A DNA stretch of 19,511 nt from VMDJ01 sp965659945 (lineage in GTDB: Bacteria > Pseudomonadota > Gammaproteobacteria > Chromatiales > Chromatiaceae). The position numbers and the translations under genes are program-made. Under the pieces are notes generated by a model. The model ran no database searches. It was not told where the DNA came from and was given only the letters and a program-made list of their open reading frames with translations. The stretch covers positions 1 through 19,511 of the forward strand of contig CBFHYJ010000028.1 of the NCBI GenBank assembly GCA_965659945.1, read 5' to 3'. Position 1 is the stretch's first letter. Every line of letters begins with the position of its first letter. Shown piece by piece: positions 1 to 5,611 of the stretch.

Positions 1-1036
1 CTCGAAGCGACTGGGGAACAGCATTAATGACGTCATCTGATAATGAGGAAACAAAAGGAATAATCATCACACCCATGACTAATCCAACAGCTAATGCACT
101 TTCAGAAGAAACATCTAATCCAACCGATTGACCAAACTCTCGAATGGCAGGTGCCACAGTAATCATCGCAAAGAATCCATAAACAACCGTAGGTATACCC
201 GCAAGGATTTCAATAACGGGTTTTGCGTAACTTCGTAATTTAGGTGATGCATATTCTGCAAGATAAATTGCAGACATTAATCCGATTGGTACTGCGACCA
301 GCATGGCTATCAACGTGATGAGTATCGTTCCTGCAAATAATGGAATGGCGCCAAACAACCCATCAGATGCCACTTGATCTGCACGAATCGCGGTTTGCGG
401 GCTCCATTGCAAACCAAACACAAAATCAAAAAAAGGAATTCGCTGGAAGAATCGAATGGACTCAAATAGAACCGAAAAAATAATTCCAACCGTGGTCAAG
501 ATCGCAATCAATGAGCTGAGTATTAACAATCCACGAACAATTTTTTCAACGCGGTTACGTGCCCGCATCTTTGGATTAATTGCCCTCCAAGCAAAGCCGG
601 CTGCAATGGTAGCTACTATCAACACAAGCACGGCTTGAGCAACTGCTGCCGTTGAAGATAAGCGATTAAATTCATCCGCAGCCGCTTGTATCTGAGGTGT
701 TACTTCTGAGGCTGAGAAACCCGTTAAGGCATAAGTCTTGATCGATGAAATGAGTAACCCTAATCGATCAGACGAAAGTGACAGCATTTCAGCTGGAAGG
801 TGCGACTGCATTATTTGCGTCAGCACAGAATCTTGAATTATCCCCCAAATCAACAAAATGAGCGCCGAGGGAAGAGCCGCCCATAACAAAACATACGAAC
901 CATAATATGAAGGCAAAGAATGCAAATTGCGCATGCTAGATAAGCCGCCAACACTTTTTAAGGCACGCTTACGCCCCATTTGGTAACCAATCGCCATGAT
1001 TAACAGCACTGCGGCAATTAAGACTGATACTGACAT
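1..1036 (-). CDS. pstC: Phosphate ABC transporter permease PstC (partial, C-terminus off window)
   Basis: This is an inner-membrane permease subunit of the high-affinity PstSCAB phosphate importer. The minus-strand reading frame starts with ATG at 1036 (MSVSVLIAAVLLIMAIGYQM) and stays open to the window edge, giving 345 visible residues. Hydrophobic segments are spread throughout, including one at the extreme N-terminus and one near residues 50-68. Between these and the transporter core lies an extra-cytoplasmic-looking stretch, the arrangement of the long proteobacterial PstC proteins. The core contains the family-typical stretch PIGLMSAIYLAEYASPKLR followed by IEILAGIPTVVYGFFA. The frame is cut just as the cytoplasmic coupling loop begins (LSDDVINAVPQSLR), so the loop that contacts PstB is off window. 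It lies downstream of pstS with a hairpin between them, so it is probably transcribed from the pstS promoter at reduced level. Family identity is confident. Confidence 0.93.
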   Translation of the reverse strand, partial: MSVSVLIAAVLLIMAIGYQMGRKRALKSVGGLSSMRNLHSLPSYYGSYVLLWAALPSALILLIWGIIQDSVLTQIMQSHLPAEMLSLSSDRLGLLISSIKTYALTGFSASEVTPQIQAAADEFNRLSSTAAVAQAVLVLIVATIAAGFAWRAINPKMRARNRVEKIVRGLLILSSLIAILTTVGIIFSVLFESIRFFQRIPFFDFVFGLQWSPQTAIRADQVASDGLFGAIPLFAGTILITLIAMLVAVPIGLMSAIYLAEYASPKLRSYAKPVIEILAGIPTVVYGFFAMITVAPAIREFGQSVGLDVSSESALAVGLVMGVMIIPFVSSLSDDVINAVPQSLR

Positions 1037-1060
1037 TCAATACCCTTAAATTATTCGTTC

Positions 1061-1098
1061 AAAAAAAATAGCGGCCATCTTTAGGTGGCCGCTATTTT
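1061..1098 (-). terminator. Intrinsic terminator/attenuator between pstS and pstC
   Basis: On the minus strand a 13-bp stem (AAAATAGCGGCCA at 1086-1098 pairing with 1065-1077) with an 8-nt loop is followed by a run of T (A-tract 1061-1068 on the plus strand). It sits 19 nt after the pstS stop and 25 nt before the pstC start. Partial termination here would explain more PstS than PstC from one promoter, which is the known stoichiometric need of a periplasmic binding protein. The hairpin is seen directly; the attenuating role is inferred. Confidence 0.85.
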
Positions 1099-1116
1099 AC
1101 CCTTTACCGGCGATAA

Positions 1117-2238
1117 TTACTTACCACAAGCGTAACCGTGACCCTTCATTGGGGTTAGGTTCAAAGCCGCTGAACGATTACATTCACGCTCAGCTTTTGG
1201 CATAGGAATCAAGCCCTTATCAGACAAGTAACCATCATCACCAAAGGCACTCTCAGAAGTAAATTCTTTTAAGTACTCTTCCATACCCTTAATTTTGCCA
1301 ACGTGAGCTTTCTTCACGTAGAACTGAAGTGGGCGTGAGATTGGGTAAGAGCTATCAGCGATACCTTCGAATGTAGGCTCAGTACCGTTGATTGGAGCAC
1401 CTTTAATTTTATCCATATTCTGATCTAGGAAAGAAAAACCAAACACACCAACAGCATTTGGATCATTAACTAGCTTTGAGATGATCGCGTTATCGTTTTC
1501 ACCCATTTCTACGTAAGCACCATCTTCACGAATTGCATGAGCAACTTTCTTGAATACTTTCTTACCTTTCTTATTGAAAGCTGATGCTGGGATATCCAAT
1601 TTAGCCATCAATGATTTGATTTCAGCAGCATCTTTTGAGCCACGAAGCTTTTTGTAGTCAGCATACTTTTTAAAGCCAGACTCTAAAGCCAACTCAACAA
1701 ATGCATCTCGTGTACCTGATGAAGGTGGTGGACCGTAAACAACGATATCGACGTTAGGCAGACCCTTGCGAACGTCAGACCATTTTTTATTTGGATTATC
1801 AATCAACTTGCCATCTTTACCTGGAACCTGCTTTGCAATACCTAAAGCAAGATCTTGAGTGGTCAAATCAAACTTAGGACCGTTCTTAGCATTCGCAACA
1901 ACGATACCGTCGTAACCAACACGTACTTCTACGATGTCCTTAATGCCCGCTTTTGCACACTTCTCAATTTCAGAAGACTTGATACGACGTGAAGCGTTTG
2001 TCATGTCTGGGTGTGCTTCACCGATACCTTTACAGAACAACTTCAAACCACCGCCTGAACCGGTAGATTCAATTTTTACTGGGTTACCAGCTTTAGTTAC
2101 TTTTTCAGCAACAACGGTTGCGAATGGATAAACAGTTGATGAGCCAACGATCTCAACGGTACCGCGAGCCATAGCAACTGAAGCTACGCTTGACATTGCT
2201 ACCGCGGTAGCTGCTGCCAAAACTAATGATTTTTTCAT
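1117..2238 (-). CDS. pstS: Periplasmic phosphate-binding protein PstS
   Basis: This is the substrate-binding subunit of the Pst phosphate importer, 373 aa. It has a classic Sec signal peptide (MKKSLVLAAATAVAMSSVASVAMA, cut probably after Ala-Met-Ala near residue 24). Phosphate-contact motifs of the family are visible: the N-terminal VEIVGSSTVYPFATVV, then STGSGGGLKLFC with a serine/glycine turn, DMTNASRRIKSSE, and GPPPSSGTRDAFVEL. The protein is longer than the roughly 340-aa enterobacterial PstS and matches the longer proteobacterial subgroup. The start is set by a Shine-Dalgarno AGGAG 8 nt upstream, lying inside a perfect 10-bp palindrome (AGGAGCTCCT, 2242-2251) that could hide the SD. The promoter region 2331-2364 has a Pho box, so PhoB activation in phosphate starvation is expected. 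pstC follows after a terminator-like hairpin. Confidence 0.96.
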   Translation of the reverse strand: MKKSLVLAAATAVAMSSVASVAMARGTVEIVGSSTVYPFATVVAEKVTKAGNPVKIESTGSGGGLKLFCKGIGEAHPDMTNASRRIKSSEIEKCAKAGIKDIVEVRVGYDGIVVANAKNGPKFDLTTQDLALGIAKQVPGKDGKLIDNPNKKWSDVRKGLPNVDIVVYGPPPSSGTRDAFVELALESGFKKYADYKKLRGSKDAAEIKSLMAKLDIPASAFNKKGKKVFKKVAHAIREDGAYVEMGENDNAIISKLVNDPNAVGVFGFSFLDQNMDKIKGAPINGTEPTFEGIADSSYPISRPLQFYVKKAHVGKIKGMEEYLKEFTSESAFGDDGYLSDKGLIPMPKAERECNRSAALNLTPMKGHGYACGK

Positions 2239-2330
2239 CTAAGGAGCTCCTAGAAATATTCAAAAATGACTGAAAGTCGCTTACTGATTGGGCAACCACC
2301 ACCATCGGAATCACCCTAACAAGTGGGCGC

Positions 2331-2364
2331 ATTCTGAGGCTCGCGTGTTACAAGTATGTGACAG
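2331..2364 (-). promoter_or_regulatory. pstS promoter: Pho box plus -10
   Basis: On the minus strand, CTGTCAC-ATAC-TTGTAAC (2364 down to 2347) has the two-7-mer, 4-bp-spacer layout (11-bp pitch) of the PhoB site consensus CTGTCAT-N4-CTGTCAT. Exactly 10 bp further downstream is CAGAAT (2336 to 2331), four of six matches to TATAAT. A Pho box about 10 bp upstream of -10 and no good -35 is the known layout of PhoB-activated promoters. The second 7-mer is degenerate. The predicted leader is roughly 85 nt. Confidence 0.65.
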
Positions 2365-2391
2365 GGTGTCACATAGTGTCAAAAACTGTCA
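2355..2391. repeat. Inverted repeat and helically phased TGTCA array upstream of pstS
   Basis: TATGTGACA (2355-2363), GGG, TGTCACATA (2367-2375) is a perfect inverted repeat with 9-bp arms that overlaps the first half of the pstS Pho box. On the plus strand TGTCA recurs at 2367, 2377 and 2387, a 10-bp pitch, which differs from the 11-bp pitch of a Pho box. It is likely a protein-binding site for PhoB oligomers or a second regulator. Nothing else coding is visible in the rest of 2239-2563, apart from two TTACGTAA octamers at 2488-2495 and 2528-2535. Confidence 0.5.
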
Positions 2392-2563
2392 TAAATGAAT
2401 AAAATCAATTACTTAGATAAAAAAGCTTTCTCATCCATCCTAAAAAATTAGGCCGGTTTTTCGAAAATATTGTTGCAATGCAAAACCTTACGTAATCTTG
2501 ATAAACCTGCCCGTGATCCGCCATCTGTTACGTAAAAGTAGCAATAAGGCCTACACATTTTTT

Positions 2564-2713
2564 CTAACCATCCAATCCGATTTTGTGACGAATAAAGTCG
2601 CTTAAAGTCATCTCGGCTTTTTCCGCTTTTTCCTTCAACTTTTTCTTTTCCTTACCTGTGAAGCGAATTTCTATTTTGTGCTTCTTAGGATCTGGTGATT
2701 TTGGTCTAGGCAT
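2564..2713 (-). CDS. Small ribbon-helix-helix DNA-binding protein (49 aa)
   Basis: This is a short minus-strand frame of 49 aa. It begins MPRPKSPDPKKHKIEIRFTG and ends LSDFIRHKIGLDG. The pattern is that of the ribbon-helix-helix (Arc/CopG/MobC-like) fold: a basic disordered tail, a beta strand with alternating residues (HKIEIRFT, about 12-19), a very lysine-rich helix A (KEKKKLKEKAEKA, about 21-33), the turn (EMTLSD) and helix B (SDFIRHKI). Such proteins bind DNA as dimers through the strand. The start ATG at 2713 has only a weak SD (GAG 6 nt upstream). The gene is divergent from a 34-aa membrane protein, and the 155 bp between them carry repeated short motifs that are good candidates for its operator. 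Autoregulation and control of the divergent gene are inferred. Alternatives are an orphan antitoxin or a plasmid-derived MobC remnant. No adjacent toxin or relaxase is visible. Confidence 0.7.
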   Translation of the reverse strand: MPRPKSPDPKKHKIEIRFTGKEKKKLKEKAEKAEMTLSDFIRHKIGLDG

Positions 2714-2749
2714 TGAAAACTCGTAAGCAATTGATTACAAACAAATCCC

Positions 2750-2777
2750 TTGACATTAATGTCAGGACATCTATAGT
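2750..2777 (+). promoter_or_regulatory. Strong sigma70-type promoter for the 34-aa gene
   Basis: TTGACA (2750-2755, perfect -35), a 16-bp spacer and TATAGT (2772-2777, five of six) point rightward to the 34-aa ORF at 2869. The -35 lies in a perfect 14-bp palindrome TGACATTAATGTCA (2751-2764), and the spacer holds a TGTCAGGACA repeat, so a bound repressor would block polymerase. A second perfect -10 hexamer, TATAAT, sits at 2841-2846 without a good -35. Confidence 0.65.
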
Positions 2778-2826
2778 TATTGTCAGGATAGTTATCCGGA
2801 TTTAAATCAGTACATTTATCAGGATA
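2760..2826 (+). repeat. Short repeated operator-like motifs T(G/A)TCAGGA(C/T)A
   Basis: Three same-strand copies, TGTCAGGACA (2760-2769), TGTCAGGATA (2781-2790) and TATCAGGATA (2817-2826), plus a degenerate AATCAGTACA (2805-2814), stand at intervals of 21, 24 and 12 bp. The second copy also forms an inverted repeat GGATA-GT-TATCC (2786-2797). The array covers the promoter spacer and the start region of the rightward promoter. Ribbon-helix-helix regulators commonly bind tandem short sites, so the divergent 49-aa protein is the obvious candidate ligand (inference). Confidence 0.55.
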
Positions 2827-2868
2827 GATGTGCTGCCAATTATAATAGTTAAAAGAAGGATTTTTGTC

Positions 2869-2973
2869 ATGAGTATGTTGATTGTATTTCCATTCATGGT
2901 CGCTTCAGCGCTTGCCGCAGTTGGCCTTATCGCCATGCTTGTTGCTGGCGTAAAGAATATGTCTGAGGTCTGA
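2869..2973 (+). CDS. 34-aa single-span membrane protein
   Basis: An ORF too short for usual gene callers encodes 34 aa beginning MSMLIVFPFMVASALAAVGL and ending VAGVKNMSEV. Residues 3-27 are an unbroken hydrophobic segment with small residues (Ala, Gly) spaced through it, followed by a short polar tail, so it should span the inner membrane once. The SD AGAAGGA ends 8 nt before ATG, which is excellent. A strong promoter lies at 2750-2777, another TATAAT at 2841-2846, and an intrinsic terminator begins 20 nt after the stop, so it looks like a complete monocistronic gene. I do not recognise a family. Possible roles are a small subunit or modulator of a membrane complex, or a small hydrophobic toxin. 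Control by the divergent ribbon-helix-helix protein is inferred from the shared operator region. Confidence 0.65.
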   Translation: MSMLIVFPFMVASALAAVGLIAMLVAGVKNMSEV

Positions 2974-2992
2974 ATAATTTCAGATCATTAAT

Positions 2993-3017
2993 AAAGCCGG
3001 CTTTGAGCCGGCTTTTT
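2993..3017 (+). terminator. Intrinsic terminator after the 34-aa gene
   Basis: AAAGCCGGCT / AGCCGGCTTT forms a 10-bp stem with a 3-nt loop followed by T5. It ends the small membrane-protein transcript and insulates it from phoX. The GCCGGC stem is the same as in the terminator following phoX. Confidence 0.9.
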
Positions 3018-3033
3018 ATTTAAATTTATTTTT

Positions 3034-3051
3034 CTGCCATACCTTTGTAAA
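3034..3051 (+). promoter_or_regulatory. Degenerate Pho box upstream of phoX
   Basis: CTGCCAT-ACCT-TTGTAAA keeps the 7-4-7 layout and 11-bp pitch of a PhoB site, and its second half is nearly identical to that of the pstS box (TTGTAAC). A -10 is poorly defined (CACACT exactly 10 bp downstream, or TACATT 3 bp downstream). It lies 53 bp before the phoX start. Confidence 0.45.
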
Positions 3052-3104
3052 AATTACATTCCACACTTGAAGCTCATCATCAAATTTTATTAAGGGCTTC
3101 TTTA

Positions 3105-4979
3105 ATGAAACACCAAGACCTTTCATTCGATCAATTTGACGAATTCAACTCACCTGAAAGAGCTAAAGATACCGATATGGACGTCATACTTTCACGACGT
3201 TATTTTATAAAGGGATCTGCAGTATTAGGGGCAGCCGCATTTGTAACTACTGCAGGCCTACCCTCATTAGCTATAGCAAATCATCACAAAGGATCAAAAT
3301 CGATTGACTTTAAACCAGTCAAAGCCAACTCGTATGATGAAATCACATTACCAGATGGATACAGCAGCCAAGTGGTTGTTAGCTGGGGAGATAATTTATC
3401 GAGCAAAGGCAAAGCGTTTAATCACCAAACTTTAGGTACTGCTGACACCCAAGCATTCTCTGTCGGCGACAATAACGACGGCATGGACATCTTCAATATT
3501 GATGGCAAAGAAGTGCTTGCGTTTAACAATGAGTACGTGAACTTAAAAGTTATGTTTAGCAATAACGCCACAAAGCTGCCAATCAGCGAAGACGATATCC
3601 GCAAAGGCATGCTTGCACATGGTGTAACGATTGCAGAATTGAAAGAAACACAATCGGGTTGGCAGCTCGTAAAAGATAGTCCTCTCAATCAGAGAATCAC
3701 ACCATTAACAGAAATGGATATTGTTGGACCTGCTCGCGGCAGCCGTTTAATGAAAACCTCTGCCGACAAAACAGGAACGAAAGTTTTAGGCACCTTTAAC
3801 AATTGCGGCAACGGCAAGACTCCTTGGGGAACCTATCTCACTTGTGAGGAAAACTTTAACGGTTACTTTTCCTCATCCGAAGGCGAAAAATTTAAACAAA
3901 CCTCGATGCAAAAACGTTATGGCATCGCTAAGAAAGGTAAAGACAAAGGTTATGGCTGGTCACAAATCGATGAACGTTTTGATGTTTCCAAAGAACCCAA
4001 TGAATGCCATCGTCACGGGTGGGTTGTTGAAATTGACCCCAGCGGCAAACAGGCCCCTAAAAAACTCACTGCACTAGGTCGCTTCAAGCATGAAAATGCT
4101 GAATGCGTTCTTAATAACGATGGTCATGTTGTTGTTTACCTCGGTGATGACGAGCGCGGTGAATACCTTTATCGCTTTGTCAGTAAAAACAAATATATCA
4201 AAGGTGGTGATAACAGCTCACTTCTCGAGCAAGGTGAATTGTTTGTTGCTCGCTTTTTAGATAACGGAATCGGTCAATGGGTATCACTCAACAAAGCCGG
4301 TATGTCAGCAGATGAAACACTCCTCTTTGCTCGTCAAGCGGCATCTAAAGTTGGCGCAACCACAATGGATAGGCCTGAATGGGTTGCTGCCAATCCACAT
4401 AAAGCCGAAGTCTATGTAGCATTAACAAATAACAAAAACCGAGCTGTAAAAGATAATCAGCCAATCAATGCTGCAAATCCTCGCAAAGGGAACCCTTATG
4501 GACATATTATTCGGTGGAGACCAGAAGCCCTTGACCATACATCTGAACATTTCATTTGGGACTTCTATGCCATCGCTGGCAATCCAACCGTTCATTCAGA
4601 TGGTATGAAAGGCAGCCAGAACATTACTAAAGATAATATGTTTAACAGCCCAGATGGCTTGAGGTTTGACTCGTTCGGACAACTTTGGATTCAAACAGAT
4701 GGCAAATACAGCAACAAAGATGGCTTTGCCGGCATGGGTAATAACCAAATGTTATTAGGCGACCCGCAAACAGGAGAAATCAAACGATTCCTTGTGGGAC
4801 CGAGAGAGTGCGAAGTAACTGGACTCACTTGGAGTACCGATAAAAAGACCATGTTTGTTGGCATTCAACATCCAGGCGAAAAAGGCAAAGGCAAAAGTCA
4901 TTGGCCTGAGGGTGGTAATGCAACACCACGGTCTTCCATCATTGCAATAAAACGAAACGACGGAGGTCGTATCGGATAA
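3105..4979 (+). CDS. phoX: PhoX-type alkaline phosphatase (DUF839), Tat-exported
   Basis: This 624-aa protein is of the PhoX/DUF839 family, periplasmic phosphatases that use Fe and Ca to release phosphate from organic esters. A Tat signal is clear: SRRYFIK at residues 30-36, a hydrophobic stretch to about residue 57, and a probable cut after Ala-Ile-Ala. The roughly 29 residues before the twin arginines are long, as usual in PhoX. Family motifs in order are NNEYVN (141-146), FNNCGNGKTPWGTYLTCEEN (231-250, two cysteines and the acidic pair), ECHRHGWVVEIDP, GRFKHENAEC, VYLGDDERGEYLYRFVS, NSPDGLRFD and GPRECEVTG near the C-terminus. The SD AAGGG lies about 9 nt before ATG. Its place next to pst genes and a Pho-box-like site supports phosphate-starvation control. 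The exact substrate range cannot be read from sequence; some DUF839 proteins are uncharacterised. No defect is visible. Confidence 0.88.
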   Translation: MKHQDLSFDQFDEFNSPERAKDTDMDVILSRRYFIKGSAVLGAAAFVTTAGLPSLAIANHHKGSKSIDFKPVKANSYDEITLPDGYSSQVVVSWGDNLSSKGKAFNHQTLGTADTQAFSVGDNNDGMDIFNIDGKEVLAFNNEYVNLKVMFSNNATKLPISEDDIRKGMLAHGVTIAELKETQSGWQLVKDSPLNQRITPLTEMDIVGPARGSRLMKTSADKTGTKVLGTFNNCGNGKTPWGTYLTCEENFNGYFSSSEGEKFKQTSMQKRYGIAKKGKDKGYGWSQIDERFDVSKEPNECHRHGWVVEIDPSGKQAPKKLTALGRFKHENAECVLNNDGHVVVYLGDDERGEYLYRFVSKNKYIKGGDNSSLLEQGELFVARFLDNGIGQWVSLNKAGMSADETLLFARQAASKVGATTMDRPEWVAANPHKAEVYVALTNNKNRAVKDNQPINAANPRKGNPYGHIIRWRPEALDHTSEHFIWDFYAIAGNPTVHSDGMKGSQNITKDNMFNSPDGLRFDSFGQLWIQTDGKYSNKDGFAGMGNNQMLLGDPQTGEIKRFLVGPRECEVTGLTWSTDKKTMFVGIQHPGEKGKGKSHWPEGGNATPRSSIIAIKRNDGGRIG

Positions 4980-4981
4980 AC

Positions 4982-5014
4982 AAAAAAAGCCGGCTTACAA
5001 GCCGGCTTTTTTAT
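4982..5014. terminator. Bidirectional terminator between phoX and the 87-aa gene
   Basis: A run of A, then GCCGGCTT, a 3-nt loop and AAGCCGGC followed by T6 form a stem of at least 10 bp flanked by A and T tracts. It can stop transcription from both sides. The two genes converge on it. Confidence 0.88.
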
Positions 5015-5024
5015 ACAAACGCTG

Positions 5025-5288
5025 TTAGTGATCTAACGTAATAATTGAAGTGGTATCTAATATATGACCACTGTCCTCTAAGTTTTCTATGTTGTTATCC
5101 AAAAAGTCTTCCAGAGTTTCAAAGTTTTCTGCTTGAAGAATCATTACTACCGAATCCTCATCTTCAACCTTGCCGTGCAGCACATCTTTTACACCCGCCT
5201 TTAATCGATCAACCCTGTGAGATACATAGGCATCTTCCCATTCGGAATAATCATTTGAAATGTCAGCTTCAATAATAAACGTCTTCAT
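5025..5288 (-). CDS. Conserved hypothetical small protein, DUF3764/ferredoxin-like fold
   Basis: An 87-aa, acidic, soluble protein beginning MKTFIIEADISNDYSEWEDA. The order strand (KTFIIEADI), helix (SEWEDAYVSHRVDRLKAG), strands (KDVLHGKVEDEDSVVMILQA), helix (NFETLEDFLDNNI) and end strand (SIITLDH) is that of dimeric alpha-beta barrel (ferredoxin-like) proteins. The ending SGHILDTTSIIT recalls the DUF3764 group seen in marine bacteria. That family name is from memory and is a weak call. The SD GGAG lies 5-6 nt before ATG. No catalytic residue can be assigned. It converges on phoX. Upstream, a minus-strand terminator (5355-5381) lies about 70 nt before the start codon, so either a transcript from the 5455-5483 promoter is attenuated there, or the gene has a separate promoter I cannot place. 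A Pho-regulated role is inferred from location only. Confidence 0.7.
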   Translation of the reverse strand: MKTFIIEADISNDYSEWEDAYVSHRVDRLKAGVKDVLHGKVEDEDSVVMILQAENFETLEDFLDNNIENLEDSGHILDTTSIITLDH

Positions 5289-5354
5289 GTGAACTCCGTT
5301 GTAATTAGTTTTTAAACGCTAATTGAACTTCATTAAAGTCATATGACGATTAAG

Positions 5355-5448
5355 AAAAAAGCCCTAGTGCGAAACTAGGGCAAAAACTTAGAAAACAACT
5401 TTATAGAAGACGATCGATGCGTGTAGGGAACGTCTTCATGGATAATGT
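5355..5448 (-). ncRNA. Candidate small RNA or attenuated leader upstream of the 87-aa gene
   Basis: A good minus-strand promoter (5455-5483) predicts a start near 5448. The RNA would hold a hairpin with 7-bp arms GAAGACG/CGTCTTC (5431-5437 with 5406-5412) and end at a strong intrinsic terminator: GCCCTAG, 7-nt loop, CTAGGGC (5361-5381), then T6. Length would be about 94 nt. A 12-codon frame (ATG at 5439, stop at 5401-5403) is inside but has no SD. It could be a free sRNA or a regulated leader of the 87-aa gene downstream. Confidence 0.5.
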
Positions 5449-5454
5449 GCCGTC

Positions 5455-5483
5455 ATTATTTTTTTAACTATGTGACATGACAA
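5455..5483 (-). promoter_or_regulatory. Sigma70-type promoter, leftward
   Basis: On the minus strand TTGTCA (5483 to 5478), a 17-bp spacer and AATAAT (5460 to 5455) give five of six matches in each hexamer. The -35 lies inside the palindrome at 5472-5498, so this promoter is probably regulated by whatever binds there. Confidence 0.55.
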
Positions 5484-5498
5484 GCTGTGTCATGTGAC
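5472..5498. repeat. Palindromic operator-like site ACATGACA-N5-TGTCATGT
   Basis: Perfect 8-bp arms at 5475-5482 and 5488-5495 around AGCTG extend with one mismatch to 11-bp arms (5472-5498). It covers the -35 of the leftward promoter and lies about 60 bp from the rightward Pho-like site, between two divergent RNA-like units. It is probably a dimeric regulator site. It contains TGTCA/TGACA cores like those upstream of pstS. Confidence 0.5.
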
Positions 5499-5560
5499 GA
5501 TTTCGCAACAATTCACTTATGGTTAATACACTACTAAAGCAAAAAACTTACGTTACCTTT

Positions 5561-5605
5561 TTGTAACAAAACAGTAACTAGAATATTAATTAATACTGAT
5601 ATAGT
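5561..5605 (+). promoter_or_regulatory. Pho-box-like promoter of the 5612-5714 RNA candidate
   Basis: TTGTAAC-AAAA-CAGTAAC (5561-5578) has the 7-4-7 architecture with 11-bp pitch, and its first half is identical to the second half of the pstS box. Candidate -10 hexamers follow at 5584-5589 (TATTAA, with TTGTAA 5561-5566 as a possible -35 at 17 bp), 5589-5594 (ATTAAT, 10 bp after the box) and 5600-5605 (TATAGT). The start site is therefore uncertain between about 5596 and 5612. Confidence 0.45.
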
Positions 5606-5611
5606 TCAATT

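Noticed and set aside
2367..2391. CRISPR-like or iteron array from three TGTCA units
   Set aside because: The units are 5 bp with 5-bp spacers, far too short for CRISPR, and no replication gene is near. A regulator site is the simpler reading.
2564..2973. Classical type II toxin-antitoxin operon
   Set aside because: The genes are divergent, not co-transcribed, and the partner is a single-span hydrophobic peptide with no toxin fold visible.
3844..4077. 77-aa frame inside phoX
   Set aside because: Out-of-frame shadow of the PhoX core region, which carries the family motifs.
5401..5439. 12-aa leader peptide MKTFPTRIDRLL
   Set aside because: No SD precedes its ATG, and it has no run of a regulatory amino acid. 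Not listed as a gene.
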